From positions 1 to 8,471 of the forward strand of contig DRZW01000064.1 in assembly GCA_011380105.1 (NCBI GenBank): a DNA stretch of 8,471 nucleotides, given 5' to 3'. A program made the translations under genes and the position numbers. Positions 1-6,185 of the stretch are shown piece by piece. Source of the DNA: Halothiobacillaceae bacterium. GTDB taxonomy: Bacteria; Pseudomonadota; Gammaproteobacteria; Halothiobacillales; Halothiobacillaceae. The notes beneath the pieces were generated by a model that saw only the letters and a program-made list of their open reading frames with translations, searched no databases and was not told the DNA's origin. Every line of letters begins with the position of its first letter. The first letter of the stretch is position 1.

Positions 1-1155
1 CTCTTGCATCATTTTACGCCTCTTGGCGAACAGGTCGCCACGTCGGTAGGCGGCTTCGACTTTGTTTTCGATGACATGGGCCAGGGCCATTTCCGCCACG
101 TCACGCGGAAAGTTAGAGACCTCGCCAGACCAATCCCGGAAGCTGGAACGAAAACCGTGAGGTACGAAGTTGCCTCGTTCCCCGCCCAATCCGAAGCCCA
201 TGTTGCGCATCATTTGCAACAGCGCCATGTTGGAGAGAGGGCGGCCGTAACGTGCGCCGGGGAATAGGTACGGATTACCCTCGATATTGGGTAAGGTCTC
301 AATAATGCTTAGGCTGGTGTCAGAAAGGGGAACCCGATGCTCGCGCCGAGATTTCATCCGCTCGGCAGGCACAGTCCAAATGCATTCCTCAAGGTCGATT
401 TCATGCCATTGGGCCTTCAGCACCTCGCTAGTGCGAGTGGCGGTTAGAATCAGAAAGCGAAGTGCCAGCGCAGATACGCTGCCGTTGCGAGATAGTTCCA
501 TCATAAAGGCGGGAACCTCGTTATAGGGCATGGCGGGATGATGAACAACCTTCTTAACCCGCGAAGGTTTGGGTAGCAGCTTATCTAGGTGGCCGCGCCA
601 GCGGGCGGGGTTCAGGTGGTCGCGATATTTATGGGCAGCAGCATAATCGAGAATATTTTCAATTCGGCCCTGCACCCGCTTCGTTGTTTCGGTTTTGGTG
701 GTCCACGTAGGAGATAGAATTTTCAAAATATCCTCGGTGGTAATGGCGTCCACCTTCTTAGTACCAATTACAGGTCGAGCGTAGGTCTTAATAGTCCTTG
801 CCCACTGCCGGGCGTGTTTAGTACTCTTCCACCCCCGCCGATGAGCGCGAATATAACGAGCCGCACAAGTAGTAAACGTAGGCGTATTCCCCGGCTTGGT
901 CTGACGAGATTCGATAGGGTCAATGCCGTCTTTCGCCTGCTTACGGTGCACGGAAGCTTTCTCTCGTGCCTCCCCCAGCCCAACATCCGGGAAGCTGCCC
1001 AAACCCATTTCGCGGCGCTTGCCGTCGATAGTAAAACGTAGCACCCACTTCTTAGCGCCGGTACTGGAGACCACCAACCGAAGACCACCGCCATCTTCGT
1101 ATTTACCACGACCAGCAGTCGCCACTTTGCGCGGGGTGAGTTTGTGAATTGCCAT
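1..1155 (-). CDS. int: P4-type tyrosine recombinase/integrase (C-terminus cut off by window edge)
   Basis: Site-specific recombinase expected to integrate and excise the mobile element whose end lies here. The 385 visible codons are open to the window edge. Residues 1-90 look like the N-terminal DUF4102 arm-binding domain of P4-like integrases (KYEDGGGLRLVV, then a basic stretch and MGLGSFPDVGL). Residues 92-190 form the core-binding domain (FTTCAARYIRAHRRGWKS). From about 210 the catalytic domain shows R241 in TATRTSEV, K268 in ERMKSRREH, H333 and R336 in PHGFRSSFRDW, H360 in LAHVI and the nucleophile Y370 in EAAYRRGDLF. All expected active-site residues are therefore present and the gene looks functional. 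Relatives are usually about 400-420 residues, so only a short C-terminal tail should be missing. The ATG at 1153-1155 has an AAAGGA ribosome site 7 bases upstream. The gene points away from the tRNA-Ser remnant at 1325-1335, into the element. Family call is firm; the exact target site is inferred. Confidence 0.95.
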   Translation of the reverse strand, partial: MAIHKLTPRKVATAGRGKYEDGGGLRLVVSSTGAKKWVLRFTIDGKRREMGLGSFPDVGLGEAREKASVHRKQAKDGIDPIESRQTKPGNTPTFTTCAARYIRAHRRGWKSTKHARQWARTIKTYARPVIGTKKVDAITTEDILKILSPTWTTKTETTKRVQGRIENILDYAAAHKYRDHLNPARWRGHLDKLLPKPSRVKKVVHHPAMPYNEVPAFMMELSRNGSVSALALRFLILTATRTSEVLKAQWHEIDLEECIWTVPAERMKSRREHRVPLSDTSLSIIETLPNIEGNPYLFPGARYGRPLSNMALLQMMRNMGFGLGGERGNFVPHGFRSSFRDWSGEVSNFPRDVAEMALAHVIENKVEAAYRRGDLFAKRRKMMQE

Positions 1156-1162
1156 ATAGTTA

Positions 1163-1168
1163 TCCTTT
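1163..1168 (-). promoter_or_regulatory. Ribosome binding site of the integrase
   Basis: AAAGGA on the minus strand ends 7 bases before the ATG at 1153-1155. It is the clearest Shine-Dalgarno sequence in the window and fixes the integrase start. Confidence 0.7.
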
Positions 1169-1191
1169 AATCATAGTATTTAAGATGGGAT

Positions 1192-1212
1192 CAGTCCCCC
1201 ATACAGTCCCCC
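1192..1212. repeat. Tandem CAGTCCCCC direct repeat in the integrase leader
   Basis: The nonamer CAGTCCCCC occurs at 1192-1200 and again at 1204-1212, so the copies start 12 bases apart, roughly one helical turn. Read on the minus strand they are two GGGGGACTG units between the candidate integrase promoter and its start codon. Short G-rich direct repeats are, as I recall, common in front of P4-type integrase genes, where arm-type binding or control by an excisionase or repressor would be expected. That role is inferred; the repeat itself is directly visible. Confidence 0.6.
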
Positions 1213-1223
1213 GATAAATTTAG

Positions 1224-1251
1224 ATTGTATCGTATGATTTCGGATTGTGAA
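1224..1251 (-). promoter_or_regulatory. Candidate sigma-70 promoter of the integrase gene
   Basis: On the minus strand a -35 box TTCACA (1246-1251, five of six consensus bases) and a -10 box TACAAT (1224-1229, five of six) are separated by 16 bases. Transcription would start near 1217, just before the GGGGGACTG repeats, leaving a leader of about 60 bases. It lies between the attachment site and int, inside the element, so int would carry its own promoter after insertion. Predicted from sequence only. Confidence 0.55.
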
Positions 1252-1316
1252 GGATTATAACTATATGTATCAAAAGGTTTATTGGTTTTTGCTGTATTTT
1301 AATAGACAGCTATTCA

Positions 1317-1335
1317 GCGGACTCTCTCTCCGCCA
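1317..1335 (+). other. Attachment site: orphan 3' end of a tRNA-Ser gene
   Basis: Bases 1325-1335 read TCTCTCC-G-CCA, matching the 3' acceptor strand, G73 discriminator and encoded CCA of a serine tRNA; E. coli tRNA-Ser(CGA) ends in the same bases. No tRNA body lies upstream: there is no T-arm GGTTCRAAT and the preceding 100 bases are AT-rich and unrelated. This is therefore a fragment left by recombination at the 3' end of a tRNA gene, not a gene. The inverted repeat GCGGA (1317-1321) / TCCGC (1329-1333) with a 7-base spacer overlaps it and resembles a tyrosine recombinase core site. Its position beside int and before a terminator supports an attachment-site call. The tRNA identity rests on the G discriminator and acceptor strand and is probable, not proven. 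Confidence 0.7.
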
Positions 1336-1342
1336 GTTATAG

Positions 1343-1372
1343 AAAACCCGTTGCGTTTGCAGCGGGTTTTTT
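1343..1372 (+). terminator. Rho-independent terminator, probably of the original tRNA-Ser gene
   Basis: A 12-base-pair stem pairs 1343-1354 (AAAACCCGTTGC) with 1359-1370 (GCAGCGGGTTTT), with one T-G wobble and a GTTT loop, followed by a run of T to 1372. It begins 7 bases after the tRNA 3' end, as expected for the native terminator of the disrupted tRNA transcription unit. On the minus strand the stem is flanked by only TTTT then C, so it may terminate leftward transcription from yfjD less efficiently. Confidence 0.85.
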
Positions 1373-1380
1373 GCATTAAA

Positions 1381-1650
1381 GGTATGGCGATATGTTCGTC
1401 CAAGGTTGGGTTAATCTTAAAACTGCAACTGGGGCCTAGCCGTTAAGGTAATAACATCAAAAAGCTTTTGTGCAATCCGATTAGGTTGTCGTGGGCAAAT
1501 TCTTAAAGCCTAGGCCATGGGTGGACTATATTGCTTATCTTCTTGGTAAATAAACCTGCTCAATGTGCGGAAACCTCCACTCGAATTTGTTTGCTACGGT
1601 TTTTTTAAGGTGCTTTGTTACTTTCCTGCTGTGTTATCAACATGAGGTTT
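1381..1650. other. Intergenic region between the tRNA terminator and yfjD, no gene seen
   Basis: About 270 bases with no supported gene. The longest plus-strand reading near its start (from the ATG at 1384) gives only about 20 codons without a recognisable ribosome site. I see no convincing terminator for the yfjD transcript. A weak hairpin-like GTGGA/TCCGC around 1570-1585 lacks a T run. Confidence 0.5.
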
Positions 1651-2928
1651 TTAAGGGTTGGTTTCTGCCGGCGGGGTATATCGGATCACCTCGGCGGTAT
1701 CCACGGAGCGTTTACGCACGGTTTTAACTTCAATCCGGGCGTTGGGCAGCTCAATTACCGCACCCACGGTGGGCAGAGCTTCGAGTCGTTCGACGATCAG
1801 GCCGTTTAGGGTGCAGGCCTCTTCGGTGGGCAGTTGCATGCCTAATTCGCGATTAATTTCTCGTACTGGGGTGTTGCCCCGTATCAAATAACGGCCATGG
1901 GCAAGGGTGGTGATGCCGTTGTGTTCGGAGTCGGGTGAGGTGGTGAATTCACCGACGATTTCTTCAAGTATATCTTCTAGTGTAACTAGCCCCTGAATAT
2001 CGCCGTATTCATCCACAACCAGTGCAGAGCGGCGTTTTTGCCGTTGGAAGTTTAGTAGCTGGGTGGTCAGTGGGGTGCCTTCTGGGACGTAGTATGGCTC
2101 GTGCAAATGGCGTTTTAGTTCAGAGCGGCTTAGGTGGCCTTCGCTTAAGGGGCCGACCATCTCGCGGACATTAACGATGCCTAAGGTGTGTTCCACGCTA
2201 CCATCAAACACCGGTAGGCGGCTAAAAGGGGCGGTGATAAGTTGTTGGATAATTTCGCTGGTGTCGGCGTTTATATCAACGCCGATCACTTCAGAGCGCG
2301 GAATCATGATGTCTTCAACATTAGCTTCGCCTAGCTCGAGTACCGATAACAACATCGATTTGTGCAGGTCGGGAAGGCGTTTGCCGGATTCTTGGACGAC
2401 GGTATGCAGCTCATCTTGACTCAGGCTGTGCTGAATGGCTTTATCTGGGTGTAAGCCGATTAGGTTTAACAGCCCGTTGGCCATCGCATTGATCAACTTT
2501 AAAACCGGCCGCATTGGTTTGATCAGAAAACTATATACGTATGCAGCTGGGAAGGCGATGCGTTCAGGATAGACCGCCGCTGCGGTTTTAGGTGCTACTT
2601 CAGCGAAGATGAGCACGGTCAACGTGAGCACTCCGGTGGCGATGGCAATACCAGAGTCGCCAAACAGGCGCAGGCCGATAACAGTGGCGATGGCCGAGGC
2701 GAGAATATTGACAAAGTTATTGCCTAAAAGGATGAGCCCGATCAATCGATCGGGCTGTTCGAGCAGCTTTTGAGCGCGCATCGCTCCCTTGTGACCGGAG
2801 CGGGCTAAATGGCGTAATCGGTATTTATTTAGGGCCATCAGCGCTGTTTCCGAGCTGGAAAAAAAGGCTGACAGCATCAAGAGTCCGACTAAGGCGGCGA
2901 ATAAAAAACTAAGCGGGATTTCTTCCAA
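1651..2928 (-). CDS. yfjD: YfjD-like CNNM/CBS-domain membrane protein (HlyC/CorC family transporter)
   Basis: Inner-membrane protein of the CNNM/CorC family, whose characterised members export Mg2+ or act in divalent-cation or polyamine export; the substrate here cannot be read from sequence. The 425 residues closely match the length and layout of E. coli YfjD. The CNNM membrane domain spans about 1-190, with the SSSET segment at 24-28, GNNFVN at 69-74 and AEVAPKT at 109-115. A CBS pair follows (about 200-325: EDIMIPRSEVIGVDIN and VVDEYGDIQGLVTLEDILEE), then a CorC/HlyC C-terminal domain (about 340-415). The start is TTG at 2926-2928 with AGG 7 bases upstream; it aligns with the MEHIS start of E. 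coli YfjD as I recall it. It lies 20 bases after the ypjD stop, and this ypjD-yfjD pairing is the one found in E. coli. It is the last gene of the leftward set. Confidence 0.92.
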   Translation of the reverse strand: MEEIPLSFLFAALVGLLMLSAFFSSSETALMALNKYRLRHLARSGHKGAMRAQKLLEQPDRLIGLILLGNNFVNILASAIATVIGLRLFGDSGIAIATGVLTLTVLIFAEVAPKTAAAVYPERIAFPAAYVYSFLIKPMRPVLKLINAMANGLLNLIGLHPDKAIQHSLSQDELHTVVQESGKRLPDLHKSMLLSVLELGEANVEDIMIPRSEVIGVDINADTSEIIQQLITAPFSRLPVFDGSVEHTLGIVNVREMVGPLSEGHLSRSELKRHLHEPYYVPEGTPLTTQLLNFQRQKRRSALVVDEYGDIQGLVTLEDILEEIVGEFTTSPDSEHNGITTLAHGRYLIRGNTPVREINRELGMQLPTEEACTLNGLIVERLEALPTVGAVIELPNARIEVKTVRKRSVDTAEVIRYTPPAETNP

Positions 2929-2948
2929 GGTGAAACCTAATTGATTTG

Positions 2949-3755
2949 TCAGTAATCAAGGATCCATTCGAGGACAATCTTGGTACCAAAATAGGCCAGC
3001 CCGATAAAAGCAAACCCGGCCATGGTCCATTTCACGGCTGTTTTGCCGCGCCAGCCGGCAATATGCCGCCCGGCTAGTAACACTGCAAATAGTATCCACG
3101 ATATGACCGAGAGCACAGTTTTATGCACTAGGTGCTGAGCGAAGATGTTCTCGAGAAATAAAAAGCCGGTTGCCAGCGCTAGGGTGAGCAAAATAAACCC
3201 GGTCTTGATAAACCGGAACATTAATTCTTCTACGGGTTCCATCGGCGGCAATTTTCGCACCATATCCGGGGTGCGGTTATGCAATGACTGGTGAATGCGA
3301 AACAATAGCAAGCCCTGAATGGCCGCTAAGGTTAGCATTGCGTAGGCGATTAACGAGATTAAAATGTGGGCATCCAGTGCGGAATCCTTGGTGGAAACGG
3401 GCACATCGGCCTGGGGGACGAATACCACTAGCAAGACAGCAATAGCTGAAATGGGTAGTAGCCCTAATGTGATTGTCTCAACGCTGTTTTTGAAACTCGA
3501 TACCACCGCGATAACGCTGGCAGTCCAGAAAACAGCTGATAAGGCGTTGAGCACGGTTAGGTTGAGCACCCCCTGATCGGCGATATAGCCATTGCTGATC
3601 AAAAGCCAGCCGTGCCCGAGTAGTCCAGCCGATGCCAGCATCAGTCCGTTACGCTGCGCGCTGGGGCTGTCGTCGGTCGTAGCAAGCTTGCAGCGCAGCA
3701 ATATAGTGGTTGCTGCAATATAAGCAAGTATGGTTAATACGGCGATAACGGGCAT
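2949..3755 (-). CDS. ypjD: YpjD-like inner membrane protein, CcsA/cytochrome c assembly family
   Basis: Polytopic membrane protein of about 268 residues with roughly eight hydrophobic segments, related to the CcsA/CcmC haem-handling family and most like E. coli YpjD. Recognisable stretches include DAHILISLIAYAMLTLAA, LPPMEPVEELMF, TGFILLTLALATGFLF, HKTVLSVISW and GWRGKTAVKW, all at the positions expected for YpjD. The tryptophan-rich WWD haem-binding motif of true CcsA/CcmF proteins is not visible, so a role in cytochrome c maturation is only a family label. I chose the ATG at 3753-3755 because the resulting MPVIAVL start matches the MPVFALL start of E. coli YpjD. A TTG in frame at 3774-3776 would add seven residues (MLNKYLN). 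Neither has a good ribosome site. It lies between the FAD oxidoreductase and yfjD. The true biochemical role is not known to me. Confidence 0.88.
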   Translation of the reverse strand: MPVIAVLTILAYIAATTILLRCKLATTDDSPSAQRNGLMLASAGLLGHGWLLISNGYIADQGVLNLTVLNALSAVFWTASVIAVVSSFKNSVETITLGLLPISAIAVLLVVFVPQADVPVSTKDSALDAHILISLIAYAMLTLAAIQGLLLFRIHQSLHNRTPDMVRKLPPMEPVEELMFRFIKTGFILLTLALATGFLFLENIFAQHLVHKTVLSVISWILFAVLLAGRHIAGWRGKTAVKWTMAGFAFIGLAYFGTKIVLEWILDY

Positions 3756-3791
3756 ATTTAGGTATTTATTCAACAAGCATGAGTATTAAAT

Positions 3792-3807
3792 CTGGTTTTT
3801 AAACCAG
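3792..3807 (-). other. Small hairpin overlapping the oxidoreductase stop codon
   Basis: CTGGTT (3792-3797) and AACCAG (3802-3807) can pair around a 4-base loop at the end of the FAD oxidoreductase reading frame. No T run follows on the minus strand, so it is not a standard terminator. It could mark an RNA processing or attenuation point before ypjD, or be chance. Confidence 0.25.
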
Positions 3808-5211
3808 GCTAACTGGTGTCTCAGGATCGGGCAGTTTTTTTTGCGGATTTAAAATGCCTGCCGGATCAAATTGTCGTTTGACCGCATGCATAAGACTAAG
3901 CGTTGCTGGGTTTAATTCCAAGGAAACAAATTTACGTTTTACATAACCAATACCATGCTCCCCAGATAGGGTGCCGCCTAAGGCTAATACTCGGCGGAAA
4001 ATTTCATCAAGCGCGGTGTTGGCTTGCGCCATTTGTGCCGGATCATCAGGATTAACCAGCAGGTTGACATGAATATTACCATTACCGGCATGACCGAAGT
4101 TGACAATCGCAATGCCGGTTTGTTGCGCAATTTGATCAAGTTTGGCAATTAAATCCGGAATTCGGGATACTGGCACCACCACGTCCTCATTGATTTTCTT
4201 CGGCGCAATATGACGCAATGTGGGTGATAGCGCTTTACGCGCCGCCCAGAGTTGTTTCTGTTCAGCCTGAGTATGCGCGATATCGAGCGTTGCGCCCGGT
4301 TTTTGGGCGGCGTTTTGCACCGCTTTGAGGTTGTGATCAATATCAAAACCAGTGCCATCGACTTCGATCATCAGCATAGCCCCGGCCCAGTTGGGTATAT
4401 CGACTGAGGCATGTTCACGAATTAAATTTAGCGCATTGCGGTCGATAAACTCGACGGCCGCAGGCAATACCGCTTGCGCCATAATAGCGGATACAGCCGC
4501 TGCGGCTAAGTGCATGTCAGGGTAAAGCCCGCGTATGAGGCGGGTTTGCTCAGGCTTTGGGGTGAGCTTGAGAATCGCTTCGGTTATAACGGCCAATGTG
4601 CCTTCTGATCCAATTAACAACCTAGTGAAATCCTGTCCAACCACGGCCTTGGTGGTCTCAGCGCCCACCTCGATACTCTGCCCTTGGCCATCAATCGCCC
4701 GCAGGCCTAGAACATTCTCCCGGGTAGTGCCGTATTTCACCGCATGTGGCCCGGCGGCATTACAACCCAAGTTGCCGCCAATGGTGCAGAGTGCCTGGCT
4801 AGTTGGGTCGGGCGGCCAGAAAAATCCGGCGGCACTGATCGCTTTTTGTAGATCGCTATTGAGCATACCTACCTGCACCCGCGCTAGACGATCTTCCGGG
4901 CGGAATTCTAATAAGCGGTTCATCCGATCGGTGACCAGAACAATGCCGCCACAAACGGGCACCGAGCCGCCGGCTGTGCCGGTGCCTCGCCCCCGGGTCG
5001 TGACTGGGATGCGATGCTCGAAGGCAGCCTGAATGATGGTTTGCGTCTGCTCGTGGTTTTCCGGGAAAACGACTAGATGCGGTGGGTGATGCAGACGGCT
5101 GTTGTCCATGCTGTAGGCATGACAGCTAGCCGGATCATCGGCTATTTGATCCGGTTTTAAGGATGCTTGCAGCTTGGTTTTTAGTTGATTTAGGTCGGGT
5201 TTTCCGCTCAT
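3799..5211 (-). CDS. FAD-binding oxidoreductase, GlcD / D-lactate dehydrogenase (cytochrome) family
   Basis: Flavoenzyme expected to oxidise a D-2-hydroxyacid (D-lactate, glycolate or D-2-hydroxyglutarate) to the 2-oxoacid and pass electrons to the respiratory chain or another acceptor; the substrate is not decidable here. The 470 residues have the usual VAO/PCMH fold: a FAD-binding domain at about 45-220 with TTRGRGTGTAGG (71-82), PPDPTS (133-138), IGGNLGCNAAG (144-154) and GSEGTL (201-206), then the FAD-oxidase C-terminal domain with NEDVVVP (341-347), the metal-binding-like NFGHAGNGNIH (371-381) and SGEHGIG (416-422), ending DPAGILNP. No signal peptide or iron-sulfur cysteine cluster is present, and no glcE or glcF partner is in the window, so a single-subunit dehydrogenase is likelier than the GlcDEF complex. 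Its ATG (5209-5211) overlaps the diaA stop in an ATGA, and there is no clear ribosome site, which suggests translational coupling. Confidence 0.9.
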   Translation of the reverse strand: MSGKPDLNQLKTKLQASLKPDQIADDPASCHAYSMDNSRLHHPPHLVVFPENHEQTQTIIQAAFEHRIPVTTRGRGTGTAGGSVPVCGGIVLVTDRMNRLLEFRPEDRLARVQVGMLNSDLQKAISAAGFFWPPDPTSQALCTIGGNLGCNAAGPHAVKYGTTRENVLGLRAIDGQGQSIEVGAETTKAVVGQDFTRLLIGSEGTLAVITEAILKLTPKPEQTRLIRGLYPDMHLAAAAVSAIMAQAVLPAAVEFIDRNALNLIREHASVDIPNWAGAMLMIEVDGTGFDIDHNLKAVQNAAQKPGATLDIAHTQAEQKQLWAARKALSPTLRHIAPKKINEDVVVPVSRIPDLIAKLDQIAQQTGIAIVNFGHAGNGNIHVNLLVNPDDPAQMAQANTALDEIFRRVLALGGTLSGEHGIGYVKRKFVSLELNPATLSLMHAVKRQFDPAGILNPQKKLPDPETPVSLV

Positions 5212-5771
5212 TCGCTTAAACCCAGTAGTTGCCGATCAATCAGGCTGACTAGTGTGTGGACCAACAATAACTGCGCTTGTATTAATGTGCCCACGCTGTC
5301 GCTGTTGGTGCAAATTAAGCGGTCACTGGTGTGTAAATGCGGTTCTATGACCTCCTCTAAACCGTTACTGAGTAAGACCACCTGCATATCCCGCTCATGA
5401 GCGCTGTGGATGGCCGGTAAAACTTCATCTAACTCGTTCTCTGCGATAACAAACAGCACGTCACCGCCGCCACCGGCCGCGCGGATTGCAGCCGCGACGG
5501 TGTCTATCTGGCTATCAACGCCATTGAGTGCAATCACCGGCAAACCGGGACGTTCGTGTTCAAACGTGCCAGCCATTAATTGTGCGAAGTGTTGGGCGAG
5601 CATCACCCGGCCCGGGGCGGCACAAACATAGATCCGCTGGCCTTTTAGCACCGCTGAGAGCATGGTTCCAGCCGCCTCAAAGGTGGCTTCGGCTGCATGT
5701 TCGGCGGTAGCTTTGGTCGCATCAAGCCGTTGGGTGAATTGTCTGGCTACGTTTTTAGGGATTTGAGTCAT
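5208..5771 (-). CDS. diaA: DiaA-like SIS-domain protein (DnaA-associated / phosphoheptose isomerase-like)
   Basis: A 187-residue single SIS-domain protein. In E. coli, DiaA forms a tetramer that binds DnaA and helps timely replication initiation. The position directly after yraN and the segments AQHFAQLMAGTFEHERPGLP (59-78), VIALN (79-83), RDMQVVLLS (127-135) and the helical C-terminus TLIQAQLLLVHTLVSLID (162-179) fit DiaA. The sugar-phosphate loops typical of SIS isomerases are eroded. Where DiaA/GmhA proteins have a glycine and serine-rich CGNGxSA segment this protein has CAAPGRVMLAQHF (50-62), and the STRGNS-like segment is replaced by IAENELDE (109-116). A catalytic isomerase role is therefore unlikely, and a structural DnaA-binding role is the better inference. 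The ATG at 5769-5771 has no clear ribosome site. The stop overlaps the start of the FAD oxidoreductase by four bases. Confidence 0.82.
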   Translation of the reverse strand: MTQIPKNVARQFTQRLDATKATAEHAAEATFEAAGTMLSAVLKGQRIYVCAAPGRVMLAQHFAQLMAGTFEHERPGLPVIALNGVDSQIDTVAAAIRAAGGGGDVLFVIAENELDEVLPAIHSAHERDMQVVLLSNGLEEVIEPHLHTSDRLICTNSDSVGTLIQAQLLLVHTLVSLIDRQLLGLSE

Positions 5772-5816
5772 GAACGCATTATTGCAGAAAAAATCGGATA
5801 GGCTTTTTTGAATTAT

Positions 5817-6176
5817 TTAGTTGAACGCATCTTTGATCCATTTGGGTGGGTCAAGCTTGCCGTTATTATGCCGTACACTGATGACATCAAAGCGACAATA
5901 ATGATTTCGGTAGCGGGGATTAGCCGCCAGCCAGCGCTCGGCATTGGCACGAACTTGGGCTTGTTTGCGAAAGTCAACCGTTTCTTGGGGTGTAACCAGT
6001 CCGGTTTGCTTGCGACAGCGCACTTCGATGAAAACCAGCGTGTTGCCATCGAGCATAATCAGGTCAATCTCGCCGCGACCGACCCGCGCATTGCGCGCCA
6101 CCAATCTTAATCCGGCTTTTTGTAGCTGCGCTTCGGCGGCTTTTTCGGCTTGTGTCCCTACAGAAGCACTCTTCAT
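5817..6176 (-). CDS. yraN: YraN family protein (UPF0102, endonuclease-like fold)
   Basis: A 119-residue protein of the UPF0102 family, which has a Holliday-junction-resolvase or restriction-endonuclease-like fold but no settled cellular role. The family signature is complete: AEAQLQKAGLRLVARNARV, then GRGEIDLIMLDGNTLVFIEV with E36, D38 and E51, followed by R53 and K56, which together form the PD-(D/E)xK-like centre. QETVDFRKQ and the C-terminal RFDVISV also fit. It starts at the ATG at 6174-6176, 9 bases after the lpoA stop, with no strong ribosome site, and may rely on translation from lpoA. Adjacency to lpoA and diaA is the order known in E. coli. Length is slightly shorter than the E. coli protein (about 130), with no sign of damage. 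Confidence 0.92.
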   Translation of the reverse strand: MKSASVGTQAEKAAEAQLQKAGLRLVARNARVGRGEIDLIMLDGNTLVFIEVRCRKQTGLVTPQETVDFRKQAQVRANAERWLAANPRYRNHYCRFDVISVRHNNGKLDPPKWIKDAFN

Positions 6177-6185
6177 ATTGGTTTG

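Noticed and set aside
768..1109. Minus-strand reading of 113 codons, and plus-strand readings at 814-1147, over the integrase gene
   Set aside because: They are out of frame with the integrase, whose own frame shows continuous family motifs; the translations resemble nothing and are low-complexity shadows.
1240..1335. A complete tRNA gene ending at the CCA at 1333-1335
   Set aside because: There is no T-arm, anticodon stem or 5' acceptor strand upstream; only the last dozen or so bases match a tRNA.
1560..1590. Possible terminator after yfjD
   Set aside because: The GTGGA/TCCGC stem is short and is not followed by T residues on the minus strand.
4535..5032. Plus-strand reading of 165 codons opposite the FAD oxidoreductase
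   Set aside because: It is antisense to a gene with full family motifs and has an arginine/serine/proline-rich composition typical of a shadow frame.
3799..5211. Calling the FAD enzyme glcD of a glycolate oxidase complex
   Set aside because: No glcE or glcF partner is adjacent, and the motifs are shared by D-lactate and D-2-hydroxyglutarate dehydrogenases, so a specific symbol is not supported.
5771..5830. Direct repeat TGAACGCAT at 5771-5779 and 5822-5830
   Set aside because: Only nine bases, one copy inside the yraN coding sequence; most likely chance.
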